Shown: piece after piece, positions 1 through 7,745 of the stretch | Layout: each line of letters opens with the position of its first letter | Position numbering within the stretch: position 1 is the stretch's first letter | Source: an uncultured Verrucomicrobiales bacterium | Lineage (GTDB): Bacteria; Verrucomicrobiota; Verrucomicrobiia; Verrucomicrobiales; Akkermansiaceae | Length of the DNA stretch: 64,000 bases | NCBI GenBank assembly: GCA_937928735.1 | Contig: CALFVF010000029.1 | Location: 1-64,000, forward strand | Direction: 5' to 3' | Position numbers and translations under genes: made by a program | The notes under the pieces: generated by a model | The model's input: the letters and a program-made list of their open reading frames with translations, nothing else | Database searches by the model: none | What the model was told of the DNA's origin: nothing

Positions 1-84
1 TTTTCGGCCTGGTAAATGAGGTTCTAAAAGTTTCCAAGTGGCGTCCTTAAGGTCATGTCTTTGATAGGCGTAAGGCGGTTTCAT
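1..84 (-). mobile_element. IS5-family transposase, N-terminal fragment (runs off left edge)
   Basis: Reading leftward from an ATG at 82-84, the frame is open for 28 codons to the window edge. It translates to MKPPYAYQRHDLKDATWKLL followed by EPHLPGRK. The pattern RHDL-x-D-x-x-W-x-x-x-EP-x-LPG is the usual N-terminus of IS5-family DDE transposases. Only the first part of the protein is visible, so whether the element is intact cannot be judged. Its left terminal repeat should lie within about 85-130, next to the end of the DsrE gene, but I cannot define it without the other end. Confidence 0.65.
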
Positions 85-136
85 ACTGATTAGTTAACAT
101 AACTTAGATAAGTTTGTCAACTTGTGACGACACTAC

Positions 137-508
137 CTAGAAAAGGACTGTTTTCCAGTCTTCTTCTAAGTACTGCCTGATGCTGAGAACTTTAATCGAA
201 TCTGTAAGAACATTATCATCGAGAAGTGGAGTTCCCGTGGCCTCTAGACTCTCCGTTGCCCCAAAGAAGGCCGCGCAGCCGTGGGAGGCTCCGACAATGT
301 TCTCCTGGATCGCTTGGTAGATTCCATTGGCAGGGTGAGAGAGTTTAGCGAGTTCTTCTGGCCAGCGTGTGCCTGTACCCGTAAAGATGACAGCGAGCTC
401 GTCGCCTGCTTTTTTTGACTCAGCCGCGAGTGAGAGAGCATTGAAGACGCGAGCGAGAGCTTCTTCACCACCCTTCGGGTCACTAATGATAATAATGGCA
501 ATTTTCAT
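137..508 (-). CDS. DsrE-family sulfur-relay-like protein
   Basis: A 123-residue soluble protein with the DsrE/DsrF-like fold pattern: an N-terminal hydrophobic strand (MKIAIIIISD), an alternating alpha/beta body, and a single cysteine at residue 78 in the context ASHGCAAFFGA. DsrE-like proteins carry persulfide or act in sulfur transfer, and the lone cysteine would be the candidate acceptor. No partner subunit (DsrF, DsrH, TusA) is adjacent, so a true sulfur-relay role is not shown. It is divergent from a LysR-type regulator 135 bp away, which probably controls it. An IS5-type transposase starts just beyond its 3' end. Confidence 0.7.
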   Translation of the reverse strand: MKIAIIIISDPKGGEEALARVFNALSLAAESKKAGDELAVIFTGTGTRWPEELAKLSHPANGIYQAIQENIVGASHGCAAFFGATESLEATGTPLLDDNVLTDSIKVLSIRQYLEEDWKTVLF

Positions 509-612
509 GATTGGTATTGATTTTATATTTTTTGCCAGAGAGTAAGGTTCTCTCTGACTATGAAGAGATTATACTGACTTCCAGGGTTCTGAATAATGCG
601 AATTTGATATTG

Positions 613-637
613 CAGTTATGCCTATTTGTTATAACTG
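613..637 (+). promoter_or_regulatory. LysR-type T-N11-A operator
   Basis: The perfect inverted repeat CAGTTAT (613-619), 11 bases, ATAACTG (631-637) contains the T-N11-A core of LysR-family binding sites. It ends six bases before the LysR ATG and lies about 105 bp from the divergent DsrE start. This placement fits autorepression and control of the neighbour. The box would also cover the ribosome-loading region of the LysR gene. Confidence 0.6.
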
Positions 638-643
638 TGAGGT

Positions 644-1531
644 ATGTTGTCACGGTTTCAGTCTCTCCTCATTATTTTAGAAGAGGGTAGTATGAATAAA
701 GCTGCTATTCGCTTAAGAATAACACAGCCAGCCCTCAGCCGCCAGATGCAGTCTCTGGAGCATGAGCTAGGGGGAAAGCTCCTAGAGCGAGGCGCGCACG
801 GTGTTTCACCCACAGCCTTGTGCCATAAAACAGTGGAGATACTCCAGCCCGTGTTAGAGTCCTATATGCGTGGTCTCTCTGAGATTAAATATGAAGCTAG
901 GGGGGAGCGCAGTACGATACGAGTGGGCTACTTGATCTCGACTGCACAAGCTATGGTGACCCCAGCGATAGAGGCTCTACGAGACACACATCCAGAAGTG
1001 AAAGTTCGGCTTCTAGATATGTCACCGGGTGAGCAGATTCGCGCTCTTGAAAATGGGGAAATCGACATGGCAATTATTGGCCAAGAGGGAGACCTAGCCG
1101 CGCGTGAATTCTACAGTCAAAAGCTCTGCTCCTACAGAGTGTGTGCGGCACTTTCCTCAAGAGATCTATTAGCACAGCGAGAGAGTATTCGACTAACAGA
1201 TTTGGCGAATCATGATTTTATCGGAGTGGATGAGGCAGAAGTCCCTGGTCGCAATGAGTGGACGAGTCAGCTCGCTAAGCAGGCAGGTTTTCAGATACGC
1301 TTTCTCGCCGTGACAGATGGGATCACCCATGTGCTCTCTCTGGTGGACTCTGAGTCTGCTGTGACGCTACTGCCAGATTACTTTCTCCACTATCAGCACC
1401 CGGGAGTACGATTTGTCCCACTCTCAGACCTTGGAGCGATCTGGGACTTCCATATGATCTGGCAAAGAGGGAAAACAAGCCGTGCTGTACAGGCGCTCAT
1501 TAAGACACTCGTGCGTACGGTTTCTTCCTAG
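644..1531 (+). CDS. LysR-family transcriptional regulator
   Basis: A 295-residue LysR-type regulator. The N-terminal winged helix-turn-helix covers about residues 1-60, with the family pattern AAIRLRITQPALSRQMQSLE. A type 2 periplasmic-binding-like effector domain begins near residue 90 (TIRVGYLIST). The chosen ATG is the first possible start, because a stop lies two codons upstream, and it matches the usual family N-terminus. The GAGG before it is only one base away, so translation may start at the next codon (TTG 647) or with little leader. The inducer is unknown. Divergent neighbours of LysR genes are commonly the target, here the DsrE gene. Confidence 0.9.
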   Translation: MLSRFQSLLIILEEGSMNKAAIRLRITQPALSRQMQSLEHELGGKLLERGAHGVSPTALCHKTVEILQPVLESYMRGLSEIKYEARGERSTIRVGYLISTAQAMVTPAIEALRDTHPEVKVRLLDMSPGEQIRALENGEIDMAIIGQEGDLAAREFYSQKLCSYRVCAALSSRDLLAQRESIRLTDLANHDFIGVDEAEVPGRNEWTSQLAKQAGFQIRFLAVTDGITHVLSLVDSESAVTLLPDYFLHYQHPGVRFVPLSDLGAIWDFHMIWQRGKTSRAVQALIKTLVRTVSS

Positions 1532-1553
1532 CACATAGACGGGAGAGAAAGAA

Positions 1554-2096
1554 CTAGTCTTCATTGAGCAGTTTCACGACTTCTGCCACGATGCCTGAGA
1601 CCTCCCAGAGTCTGCCTGCTCCCTTGTAGCCGCAGGCGAGCATGCCATCTGACTCTGGCCCGATAAACTGCACGCCATCTTGCTTGAGAATGCTGACATT
1701 TCTCTGAGTGGCTGGGTGCTCCCACATTTTTCCGTTCATCGCAGGGGCGACGAGTACAGGAGCTTTTGTTGCGAGATAGACAGATGTTAGAGAATCTGGA
1801 GCTAGGCCCTGTGCCATATTTCCTAACACATTGGCAGAAGCCGGTGCGACAACAAGCAGATCAGCGTGGTCTGCCAAGTGGATGTGACCAGGTTGCCAAG
1901 ATTGCTTCTCATCCTCCAAAGAGATGAGAACAGGATTACGTGAGAGAACTTGAAGAGTGAGTGGGGTGATAAACTCTGTAGCGGACTTAGTCATGACCAC
2001 ATGGAGAGTATGCCCTAGCTTGACGAGCTGAGAGCAGAGATCAGCAGCCTTGTAGGATGCGATAGAACCTGTGATACCTAAGACGATAGTAGCCAT
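1554..2096 (-). CDS. coaC: phosphopantothenoylcysteine decarboxylase-like flavoprotein (CoaC type)
   Basis: A 180-residue flavoprotein matching the N-terminal CoaC half of bifunctional Dfp/CoaBC. This half decarboxylates phosphopantothenoylcysteine to phosphopantetheine in CoA synthesis. Visible family elements are GITGSIASYKAADL at the N-terminus, the active-site His region HIHLADHADLLVVAPASAN, the PAMNGKMWEHPAT segment, and the substrate-lid LACG near residue 153. The longer frame starting at 2210 adds 38 residues with no family match, so MATIVLGITG at 2096 is the likely start. The CoaB synthetase domain is missing, so a separate coaB must exist, or this is another HFCD flavoprotein such as a UbiX- or epidermin-type decarboxylase. 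Confidence 0.8.
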   Translation of the reverse strand: MATIVLGITGSIASYKAADLCSQLVKLGHTLHVVMTKSATEFITPLTLQVLSRNPVLISLEDEKQSWQPGHIHLADHADLLVVAPASANVLGNMAQGLAPDSLTSVYLATKAPVLVAPAMNGKMWEHPATQRNVSILKQDGVQFIGPESDGMLACGYKGAGRLWEVSGIVAEVVKLLNED

Positions 2097-2213
2097 GCGC
2101 ACTATGCTGGGATGGAGAGAGGTGATGATCAAGAGGTTTTCTGAGTGGCACGAGCATTCTATTTTCGCAAACGCCGTATTCTTATTGGACAGAGTGCGGA
2201 CTGAGAGCATGTT

Positions 2214-3659
2214 GTGGGCATGGATGCAGAGAAGACAATACTATGGTTTCGGCAAGACTTACGCCTCGAGGATAATGCCGCGATTGCGCATACCAAAGGC
2301 TCCTGCATCGCTATCTATATCTGGGCACCTCAGGAAGAAGATGGCTGGGCCTATGGCGAGGCTAGTCGCTGCTGGCTGCATGCCGCTTTACTGGATCTTG
2401 ACGAGCAACTTAGAGCGCGCGGCGGCAGCTTACTAGTGATAGATGCTTCTTCGAGTAGCAGCTTAGTCGCACTAGAGCGCTGTGTGAGTGAGTTCCAAGC
2501 GACACGAGTGGTGTGGAATCGGCGCTATGAGCCCAGTGCGGTTCGCAGAGATACTCAGATCAAACAATCACTGAGTAAACAAGGGCTAGTGGTAGAGAGC
2601 TATAGCAGTCGCCTTTTACATGAGCCCACTGATATCGCCAATCAATCGGGCAAGCCTTTTCAAGTCTTCACACCATTCTGGAAAGCCTGTGTGCAGAAAG
2701 AGGTGGAAGGTATAACCACTGAGGTGCCAGACCAGATGGAATGGGAAATCACAAACTCAACAAGTGAAGTAAAAAGTAGAATAGAGTCCCTAAAGCTTCT
2801 CCCGACACTTCCCTGGGGAGCTGAGATGATGGAACACTGGGAGCCGACACGACAAGGTGCTCTGAAGCGCCTAAAGAAAATGATAGAAGGAGGTGCGAAG
2901 CAATACGGAGATCTACGTGATCGTCCTGATATGGATCAGACCAGCCAGCTCTCACCTTACCTTCACTTTGGCCAGATAGGGCCCAGAGAAGTCTATCACC
3001 ATCTAGCGAGTCTGGGAGACTCTGTACACAGTGGCTATCTGCGGCAGCTCTACTGGAGAGACTTTGCCCATCATCTCTTGTTTCACTTTCCAGAGACAGC
3101 CACTCAGCCCCTCAAGCCCAAATACGCTCTCTTCCCGTGGCAAGAAGATGAAGGGATGAAACAGAAGTGGCGAGAGGGCAAGACAGGCTACCCCATTGTG
3201 GATGCAGGACTTCGCCAGCTCTGGCAGACAGGCTGGATGCATAACCGCGTGCGCATGATTGTTGGCTCAGTCTTGGTGAAACATGGATTGCAAGACTGGA
3301 TGGTGGGAGCGCGCTGGTTCTGGGATACCCTTGTGGATGCAGACTTGGCCAATAACACACTGGGTTGGCAGTGGGTGGCAGGCTGTGGGGCAGATGCCTC
3401 GCCCTACTTCCGAGTGTTTAACCCCATTATACAAGGGAAGAAATTTGACCCTAATGGCGACTATGTCCGCCACTACGTGCCTGAGCTCGCAGAGCTCCCC
3501 ACCGAGTACATTCACTGTCCATGGGATGCTAGTGAAATAGAGCTCTTAGCTGCAGGTGTAAAACTCGGGGAGACCTATCCAGAGCCCATGGTCGAGCACA
3601 GTAAGGGAAGGGAGAGAGCTCTGGAAGCGTACCAGAAGTTTAAAGAAAACAACGCTTAA
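2214..3659 (+). CDS. phrB: deoxyribodipyrimidine photo-lyase
   Basis: A 481-residue DNA photolyase that uses light to split cyclobutane pyrimidine dimers. The antenna-binding alpha/beta domain opens with ILWFRQDLRLEDN. The C-terminal FAD domain contains YLHFGQIGPREVYHHL, the LRQLYWRDFAHHLL segment, and the highly conserved helix GLRQLWQTGWMHNRVRM followed by WFWDTLVDADLANNTLGWQW. These are hallmarks of class I CPD photolyases. Translation starts at GTG 2214 or, two codons later, at ATG 2220. Length is typical of the family. It is divergent from the coaC-like gene and convergent with the DUF2130 gene. Confidence 0.95.
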   Translation: MGMDAEKTILWFRQDLRLEDNAAIAHTKGSCIAIYIWAPQEEDGWAYGEASRCWLHAALLDLDEQLRARGGSLLVIDASSSSSLVALERCVSEFQATRVVWNRRYEPSAVRRDTQIKQSLSKQGLVVESYSSRLLHEPTDIANQSGKPFQVFTPFWKACVQKEVEGITTEVPDQMEWEITNSTSEVKSRIESLKLLPTLPWGAEMMEHWEPTRQGALKRLKKMIEGGAKQYGDLRDRPDMDQTSQLSPYLHFGQIGPREVYHHLASLGDSVHSGYLRQLYWRDFAHHLLFHFPETATQPLKPKYALFPWQEDEGMKQKWREGKTGYPIVDAGLRQLWQTGWMHNRVRMIVGSVLVKHGLQDWMVGARWFWDTLVDADLANNTLGWQWVAGCGADASPYFRVFNPIIQGKKFDPNGDYVRHYVPELAELPTEYIHCPWDASEIELLAAGVKLGETYPEPMVEHSKGRERALEAYQKFKENNA

Positions 3660-3674
3660 CTAATACCAACTCAA

Positions 3675-3717
3675 AAAACTAACTGGTAGAATAAATTTGT
3701 TAGAAAATGTTAGTTTT
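3675..3717. terminator. possible bidirectional terminator between convergent genes
   Basis: AAAACTAAC (3675-3683) and GTTAGTTTT (3709-3717) form a perfect 9-bp inverted repeat between the photolyase stop and the DUF2130 stop, which it contains. On the minus strand the distal arm continues into six T residues. The 25-base loop is long for an intrinsic terminator. Confidence 0.4.
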
Positions 3718-5329
3718 CTTCGATATTCTGATTGAGTGACTTGGCCTGCTCGAACTTTTCCTTCATCGTGGGGTTCTTGCGAGTGAGCTTCTTTACTGTA
3801 ACATCTTGAGCTTTGTTGTTTGCTAGTCGGAGATTGTTCTCTGACTTGAGAAGGGCATCTCTGGTTTTTTGTAGGTGTGTGATGGATTTATCAATCTCAG
3901 ACACAGCAGCGTGGAATTGTTTAGAAGCTAGGTCATAGTTTCTGCCAAATTTTGCTTTGAAGTCCTCTAGATCAGTCTCGAAGTTTGTGACATCAATGTT
4001 CTGCGATTTCACCAGTGCTAGCTCATTCTTGTAGCCTACGGCATTCATCGCGGCATCTCTGAGTAGCGTGATCATTGGAATAAAGAACTGTGGGCGTATC
4101 ACATACATTTTATTGTAGCGATAGGACACATCCACGATTCCTGAGTTATAGAGTTCGTTTTCTGGCTCTAGGAGGGAGACGAGTATGGCATACTCACAGC
4201 CTTTCTGATTGCGGTCTTTGTCGAGTTCTTTAAAGAAGTCTTCGTTCTTCTTTTTTGTCGCAGTGGTGTCGTTCTCATTCTTCATCTCAAACATGATGGA
4301 AACGACCTCAGTTCCTTTCTCATCACTATCTCTGAAGATATAGTCACCCTTACTGCCCGTACTGATATTATTATCTTTCTCAAAGTAGGCACGGGGGAAA
4401 GCCGTGGCGCGAATTCTGTTGAATTCTGTTTCGCAGTGTTGTTCGAGGGTTTCGCCGACCATCTTTGTGGAAAGCTTCGCCTTAAAGTCCTTAAGGCGCT
4501 CGATCTCTTCATCGCGGTCTTTTAGGCGGATTTCGTATGTCTCTGTGATTGATTTTTCAGCAATTTGCTTTTCGAGCGCAGCTTGATCTAAGCTGTGTTT
4601 GAGGGTGTCTCGCTCTTTTTCTACAACACTCAGGGCTTCGGTGATTGCTAGTTTTTGGTCGCTTGTTTGTGCCTTGAGCTGGTTCTTGAGTTCTTGAATT
4701 TCTCGTTGCTTTTCTAGTTCAGCGAGTTTTGTCGCGCTCTGGCCATTCGCCTTGGTTTGTGCTAGTTGGTTTTTGAGGTCGATTGTTTCTTGTTCTAAAT
4801 CACTAACCGCACGTTTCACAGCGAGTTCTTGAGCTGTTTTCTCAGCCTCTATTTGAGTCTTGAGTGCTTGAATGGTGCTGTTTTGTTGCTGGAGCTCTGC
4901 TTGTAATTGATTCGTGATTTTTTGCTTCGCCAACTCGATGGCATTGGTCTTTTCTTTCTGGGCTTGCTCTGTGGTACTTTGAGTTTCCCGCTCTGCTTGC
5001 TGAAGTTGAAAGAGGAGGTTATCTCGCTCTTTTTGGATAGAACTCACCGCATTATTGAGGGCTAATTGCTGCTGGGTTTCTTTTGCTTCTAGTTGCGCTT
5101 GTAGCTCCTTGATGGCGGTTTCTTTTTGTTGGGTTTCTTCTTTGAGTTCGGTCGTTAATTTGGCTTTGGCTAATTCTACGGCATCGAGTTTTTGTTTCTC
5201 AGCGAGTTCGAGTCGCTTGTGGAGCTGAGTCTCGAATTCCTTATCACGGACTTGCTTGAGGATGTTAGTGTATCCTGTTTCATCAATTTTGAAGGCCTTA
5301 GTGCAGTGTGGGCAAGAAATCTCATTCAT
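3710..5329 (-). CDS. DUF2130 coiled-coil protein
   Basis: A 539-residue protein in three parts. The N-terminus has a short CPHC element (residues 6-9) suggestive of a half zinc-binding knuckle. Residues about 20-300 are a long heptad-rich coiled coil of Glu, Gln, Lys and Ala, with loosely repeated units such as AELQQQNSTIQALKTQIEAE. The conserved DUF2130 domain follows from about residue 310, with KMVGETLEQHCE, GSKGDYIFRD, IMFEMKNENDTT and FFKELDKDRNQKGCEYAILV. That last region, with spaced D/E and K residues, resembles restriction-endonuclease-like folds, but no nuclease activity is shown. A role in DNA or stress biology is speculation. It stands alone in its orientation. Confidence 0.85.
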   Translation of the reverse strand: MNEISCPHCTKAFKIDETGYTNILKQVRDKEFETQLHKRLELAEKQKLDAVELAKAKLTTELKEETQQKETAIKELQAQLEAKETQQQLALNNAVSSIQKERDNLLFQLQQAERETQSTTEQAQKEKTNAIELAKQKITNQLQAELQQQNSTIQALKTQIEAEKTAQELAVKRAVSDLEQETIDLKNQLAQTKANGQSATKLAELEKQREIQELKNQLKAQTSDQKLAITEALSVVEKERDTLKHSLDQAALEKQIAEKSITETYEIRLKDRDEEIERLKDFKAKLSTKMVGETLEQHCETEFNRIRATAFPRAYFEKDNNISTGSKGDYIFRDSDEKGTEVVSIMFEMKNENDTTATKKKNEDFFKELDKDRNQKGCEYAILVSLLEPENELYNSGIVDVSYRYNKMYVIRPQFFIPMITLLRDAAMNAVGYKNELALVKSQNIDVTNFETDLEDFKAKFGRNYDLASKQFHAAVSEIDKSITHLQKTRDALLKSENNLRLANNKAQDVTVKKLTRKNPTMKEKFEQAKSLNQNIEEN

Positions 5330-5719
5330 GTTTAGAACATGAATTTATGGTGGGTCCATGGACTTGGCAAATTGAATATCCTGTATGTCACCGTTAGCTA
5401 GATTATGCGATATAGAATGAGAAAAGCGGTGTGAACGAGACTAGATGTCTTCTCTCATCCATTGGTATTACCTAAACTTTGAGGTGCAGTTTAGGGGTGG
5501 CTTCGGCAAATTCACTTCTAAAAATACCAGCAGATTTCTCCATTTTTGCGTTTCCCACGACACGTATGGGTTTATGCAGGAGAGATTGTATTTGCCGTGA
5601 CCTACAACAATCTGAAGATATTTCTTCATCGAAAGCAGATGACTTGAGATGCCTGAAAGAGTGATGCTATCACCTCAAAATGCTACTAGATAGGACTTGA
5701 GGAGTGTCGGTTGAGGTTC
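5330..5719. other. 390-bp intergenic region with a hairpin and an unexplained open frame
   Basis: No gene with a convincing start is visible. A perfect 8-bp inverted repeat, CCTAAACT (5471-5478) and AGTTTAGG (5488-5495), forms a 9-base-loop hairpin without a T-tract. On the minus strand a frame from about 5660 to a TAG inside this hairpin reads gene-like near its end (KMEKSAGIFRSEFAEATPKL). It has no ATG before that KM and is preceded by a stop. It may be a gene remnant or a dispersed non-coding repeat. Confidence 0.35.
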
Positions 5720-6058
5720 TCACTCAGTGAGTGCTTCTTTGAGAAGTGAGAGGTCGAGCTCTTCTTCTGGAGCTTGTATTTTAGGTGTGCCGTATGATTC
5801 GTATTTTGCACTGCGTGTATTGGAGGATCTTGAGAAAGGCCGAAATGAGCGCTCTCTGGAAGAATCTGTTAGTAGCGGAAGTGCGCGGAGCTTTGAGGGG
5901 TCGACCTCAACGATCTTAATGCCGTTATTGGATTTGAGGTCTCTGTAGTGAAGAGCTCTGAGATCATTGACATTGTACTGCTTCCACTCTTTGAGAGACC
6001 CACAGCTGCAGAGAGAGCTCAGAATAGCACAATGGATGATCTGGGTGACTCGCTGCAT
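5720..6058 (-). CDS. small putative lipoprotein
   Basis: A 112-residue protein with a short hydrophobic N-terminus ending in AILSSLCSCGS. This looks like a lipoprotein signal peptide, with Cys17 or Cys19 as the lipidation site. The mature part is hydrophilic, Ser/Arg-rich in the middle and acidic near the end, with no recognisable domain. It begins 38 bp after the stop of the VC0807-like membrane protein gene on the same strand, so the two may be co-transcribed. Function unknown. Confidence 0.5.
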   Translation of the reverse strand: MQRVTQIIHCAILSSLCSCGSLKEWKQYNVNDLRALHYRDLKSNNGIKIVEVDPSKLRALPLLTDSSRERSFRPFSRSSNTRSAKYESYGTPKIQAPEEELDLSLLKEALTE

Positions 6059-6096
6059 AAGTTCGACGAAGTGATTAGAGTGGGTGGAAGATGGTC

Positions 6097-6843
6097 TTAC
6101 CGAGGGAGTAGGATTTTTTCTGTGTCAAATCCCGTGAGCTCTTTGAGCCCCTTGATCATTCGGAAGAGGATGAAGCCACCAATCACCATGAGTGGGAGGC
6201 CAATCACCACCCAGCCCCAACCTGTGATACGGGCGAGGTCGGCATTGTATTCTTCCTTCCATGTCGGCGACTTAGGGTCGAGATCGGCGAGAAACCAGTA
6301 GGATAAGCCCATATTTAAAATAGCACTGATGAGGAAAGACCCAAAGAAAAGAAGTGTGGAGTGCCAGATGAGTTTCTGGTAGGCGGTAGTGTTTGATTTT
6401 TCTGAAATACTGCGCTCGATCGCTTTTACATCAAATATGGAGTCACTGTAGATAAAGGAGCGAAACAAGGGAGTCTTACTACGATGAGTCAGAAGGAAGA
6501 GAGAACCGAGGATCAAGGGCTGAATCGCCTCCTTCGCGCCAAAGATCCAGGCCGCCTGAGCCTTGACCTGAGGACTACCCGACCAGAGATAGATCGAGAT
6601 AATACCTGTGAGTAAAATCGCCCCTGCACCCACAGCGGAAAAGAGATTTAAAGACTTATGCTTAAAGAAATGCCAGAAACCGTAGCCCAGTGGAATGAGT
6701 AGGGAGACTGTGAGGGCGATGTAGGGGCCTACATGCCAGAGTTTACCCTCTTCTTTACTCATCGCTCCCAGAATGATGACGGGCAGGAGCACATTGACGA
6801 TAATGTTTACGAGTGGATTTTCTTCTTCTGATTGTTTGGCCAT
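6097..6843 (-). CDS. VC0807-like integral membrane protein
   Basis: A 248-residue inner-membrane protein with about six hydrophobic segments. It resembles the VC0807-type family: a central loop with FRSFIYSDSIFD and a later segment GSFLISAILNMGLSYWFL. The start at 6843 (MAKQSEEENPLVN) is preferred, because the 17 extra residues of the longer frame are not family-like. No catalytic residues are evident and the family has no established function. It lies upstream of a small lipoprotein gene and is divergent from a possible 32-residue membrane peptide. Confidence 0.65.
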   Translation of the reverse strand: MAKQSEEENPLVNIIVNVLLPVIILGAMSKEEGKLWHVGPYIALTVSLLIPLGYGFWHFFKHKSLNLFSAVGAGAILLTGIISIYLWSGSPQVKAQAAWIFGAKEAIQPLILGSLFLLTHRSKTPLFRSFIYSDSIFDVKAIERSISEKSNTTAYQKLIWHSTLLFFGSFLISAILNMGLSYWFLADLDPKSPTWKEEYNADLARITGWGWVVIGLPLMVIGGFILFRMIKGLKELTGFDTEKILLPR

Positions 6844-6932
6844 GATGCAGCGATTAAGCGAGCACATAAAAGCGCGAAATAATGCCTTATTCAAGAGTTT
6901 TCATGAGGGCAAATTCCTGAGAAGCTCGAAGC

Positions 6933-7031
6933 ATGAAAAAAGCGTATTGGATCTACTTCGGCCTGGCACTACTCGCACTGATTTATGTGATCGCACGATT
7001 CGCGATCACGATGAGCCAGCGTGGGCTCTAA
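6933..7031 (+). CDS. possible 32-residue single-span membrane protein
   Basis: A short open frame runs from ATG 6933 to TAA 7029-7031. The product starts MKKAYWIYFGLALLALIYVI and ends ARFAITMSQRGL: a positively charged start, one hydrophobic helix of about 17 residues, and a short polar tail. This is a classic small membrane protein layout. The sequence upstream (GAAGCTCGAAGC) has only a weak ribosome-binding site. It is divergent from the VC0807-like gene and is followed by an imperfect inverted repeat at 7031-7100. It could be chance, but the composition argues for a real product. Confidence 0.4.
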   Translation: MKKAYWIYFGLALLALIYVIARFAITMSQRGL

Positions 7032-7106
7032 TACCAGTTAAAGGTAGATGCTATGCCAATACGTTCATTGCCGCAACTAGGCATATCAACTGCGCGGTAT
7101 CAGTGA

Positions 7107-7445
7107 CTAACTAGCAGGCTGGGCGAGGACAAAGGGCTGAATGATCACTGCCATGAAGCGTGTCTGGTCATGCTCCCACCAGTCAGCGTGTAGGCTGTCT
7201 GGTTTGACCAAGTCAGCTGTTTTTAGCCATGCTTGCACTTGTTCTTTCTGGTCAGTGGAGAAGGCTTCCGCCACGAGTGTGAGGTCGAGACTCGGGTCGA
7301 CGTAAATCATCGCACCTGATCGGAAGTGGGGCTTCATATACTCCCAGTCGACTTCTCCTGTGTATTTGGCGATTTTTTCTGTCTCACTGGAGATGTCTTC
7401 ACCAAGGATATTGTACTGGAGTGATTCTTTGGAGTCTTTACTCAT
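7107..7445 (-). CDS. DUF2288 family protein
   Basis: A 112-residue soluble protein matching the DUF2288 pattern: an N-terminal YNILGEDISSETE, a central hydrophobic-then-acidic segment MIYVDPSLDLTLVAEAFSTD, then VQAWLKTADLV and a final W-x-x-x-VIIQPFVLAQ. No catalytic motif is apparent and the family has no defined role. Its ATG lies two bases before the stop of the upstream 90-residue gene, so the two are almost certainly translated from one message with gatB. Confidence 0.75.
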   Translation of the reverse strand: MSKDSKESLQYNILGEDISSETEKIAKYTGEVDWEYMKPHFRSGAMIYVDPSLDLTLVAEAFSTDQKEQVQAWLKTADLVKPDSLHADWWEHDQTRFMAVIIQPFVLAQPAS

Positions 7446-7447
7446 AA

Positions 7448-7720
7448 TCAGTGCTCTCTATGCGTTGTGGATTGGTGGCGCAGGCTGTCTATGGCGTCGG
7501 CGTATTCACAGTGAATGTCGACGGACTGGTAGCTGATTTTTTCTTCGCTGTAGGAGGTGGTTTGGATTTCAGTGGCGAATTCTTGAAATAAGATCACGTC
7601 TTGGGCGCGCCCAGCTTGCTCAAAAACTGGGATGATAGTTTCGAGGAATTCTAACCAAGTGATGGATGCCGCCTCATAGGCGAGGTACTGCCTGGCTAGG
7701 AATTCTTCGGGTTGGGGCAT
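7448..7720 (-). CDS. conserved-looking small hypothetical protein
   Basis: A 90-residue acidic, Gln/Glu-rich protein, predicted mostly helical, with no signal peptide or membrane segment. I do not recognise a family. It begins 25 bp after gatB and ends two bases before the DUF2288 start, all on the minus strand. The tight spacing supports a real gene co-expressed with gatB. No function can be assigned. Confidence 0.55.
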   Translation of the reverse strand: MPQPEEFLARQYLAYEAASITWLEFLETIIPVFEQAGRAQDVILFQEFATEIQTTSYSEEKISYQSVDIHCEYADAIDSLRHQSTTHREH

Positions 7721-7745
7721 TCGCTGTTAGAGGGTGATTTAAGTG

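Noticed and set aside
5479-5664. 61-residue plus-strand frame
   Set aside because: Antisense to a more gene-like frame, begins in the hairpin, and has no recognisable features.
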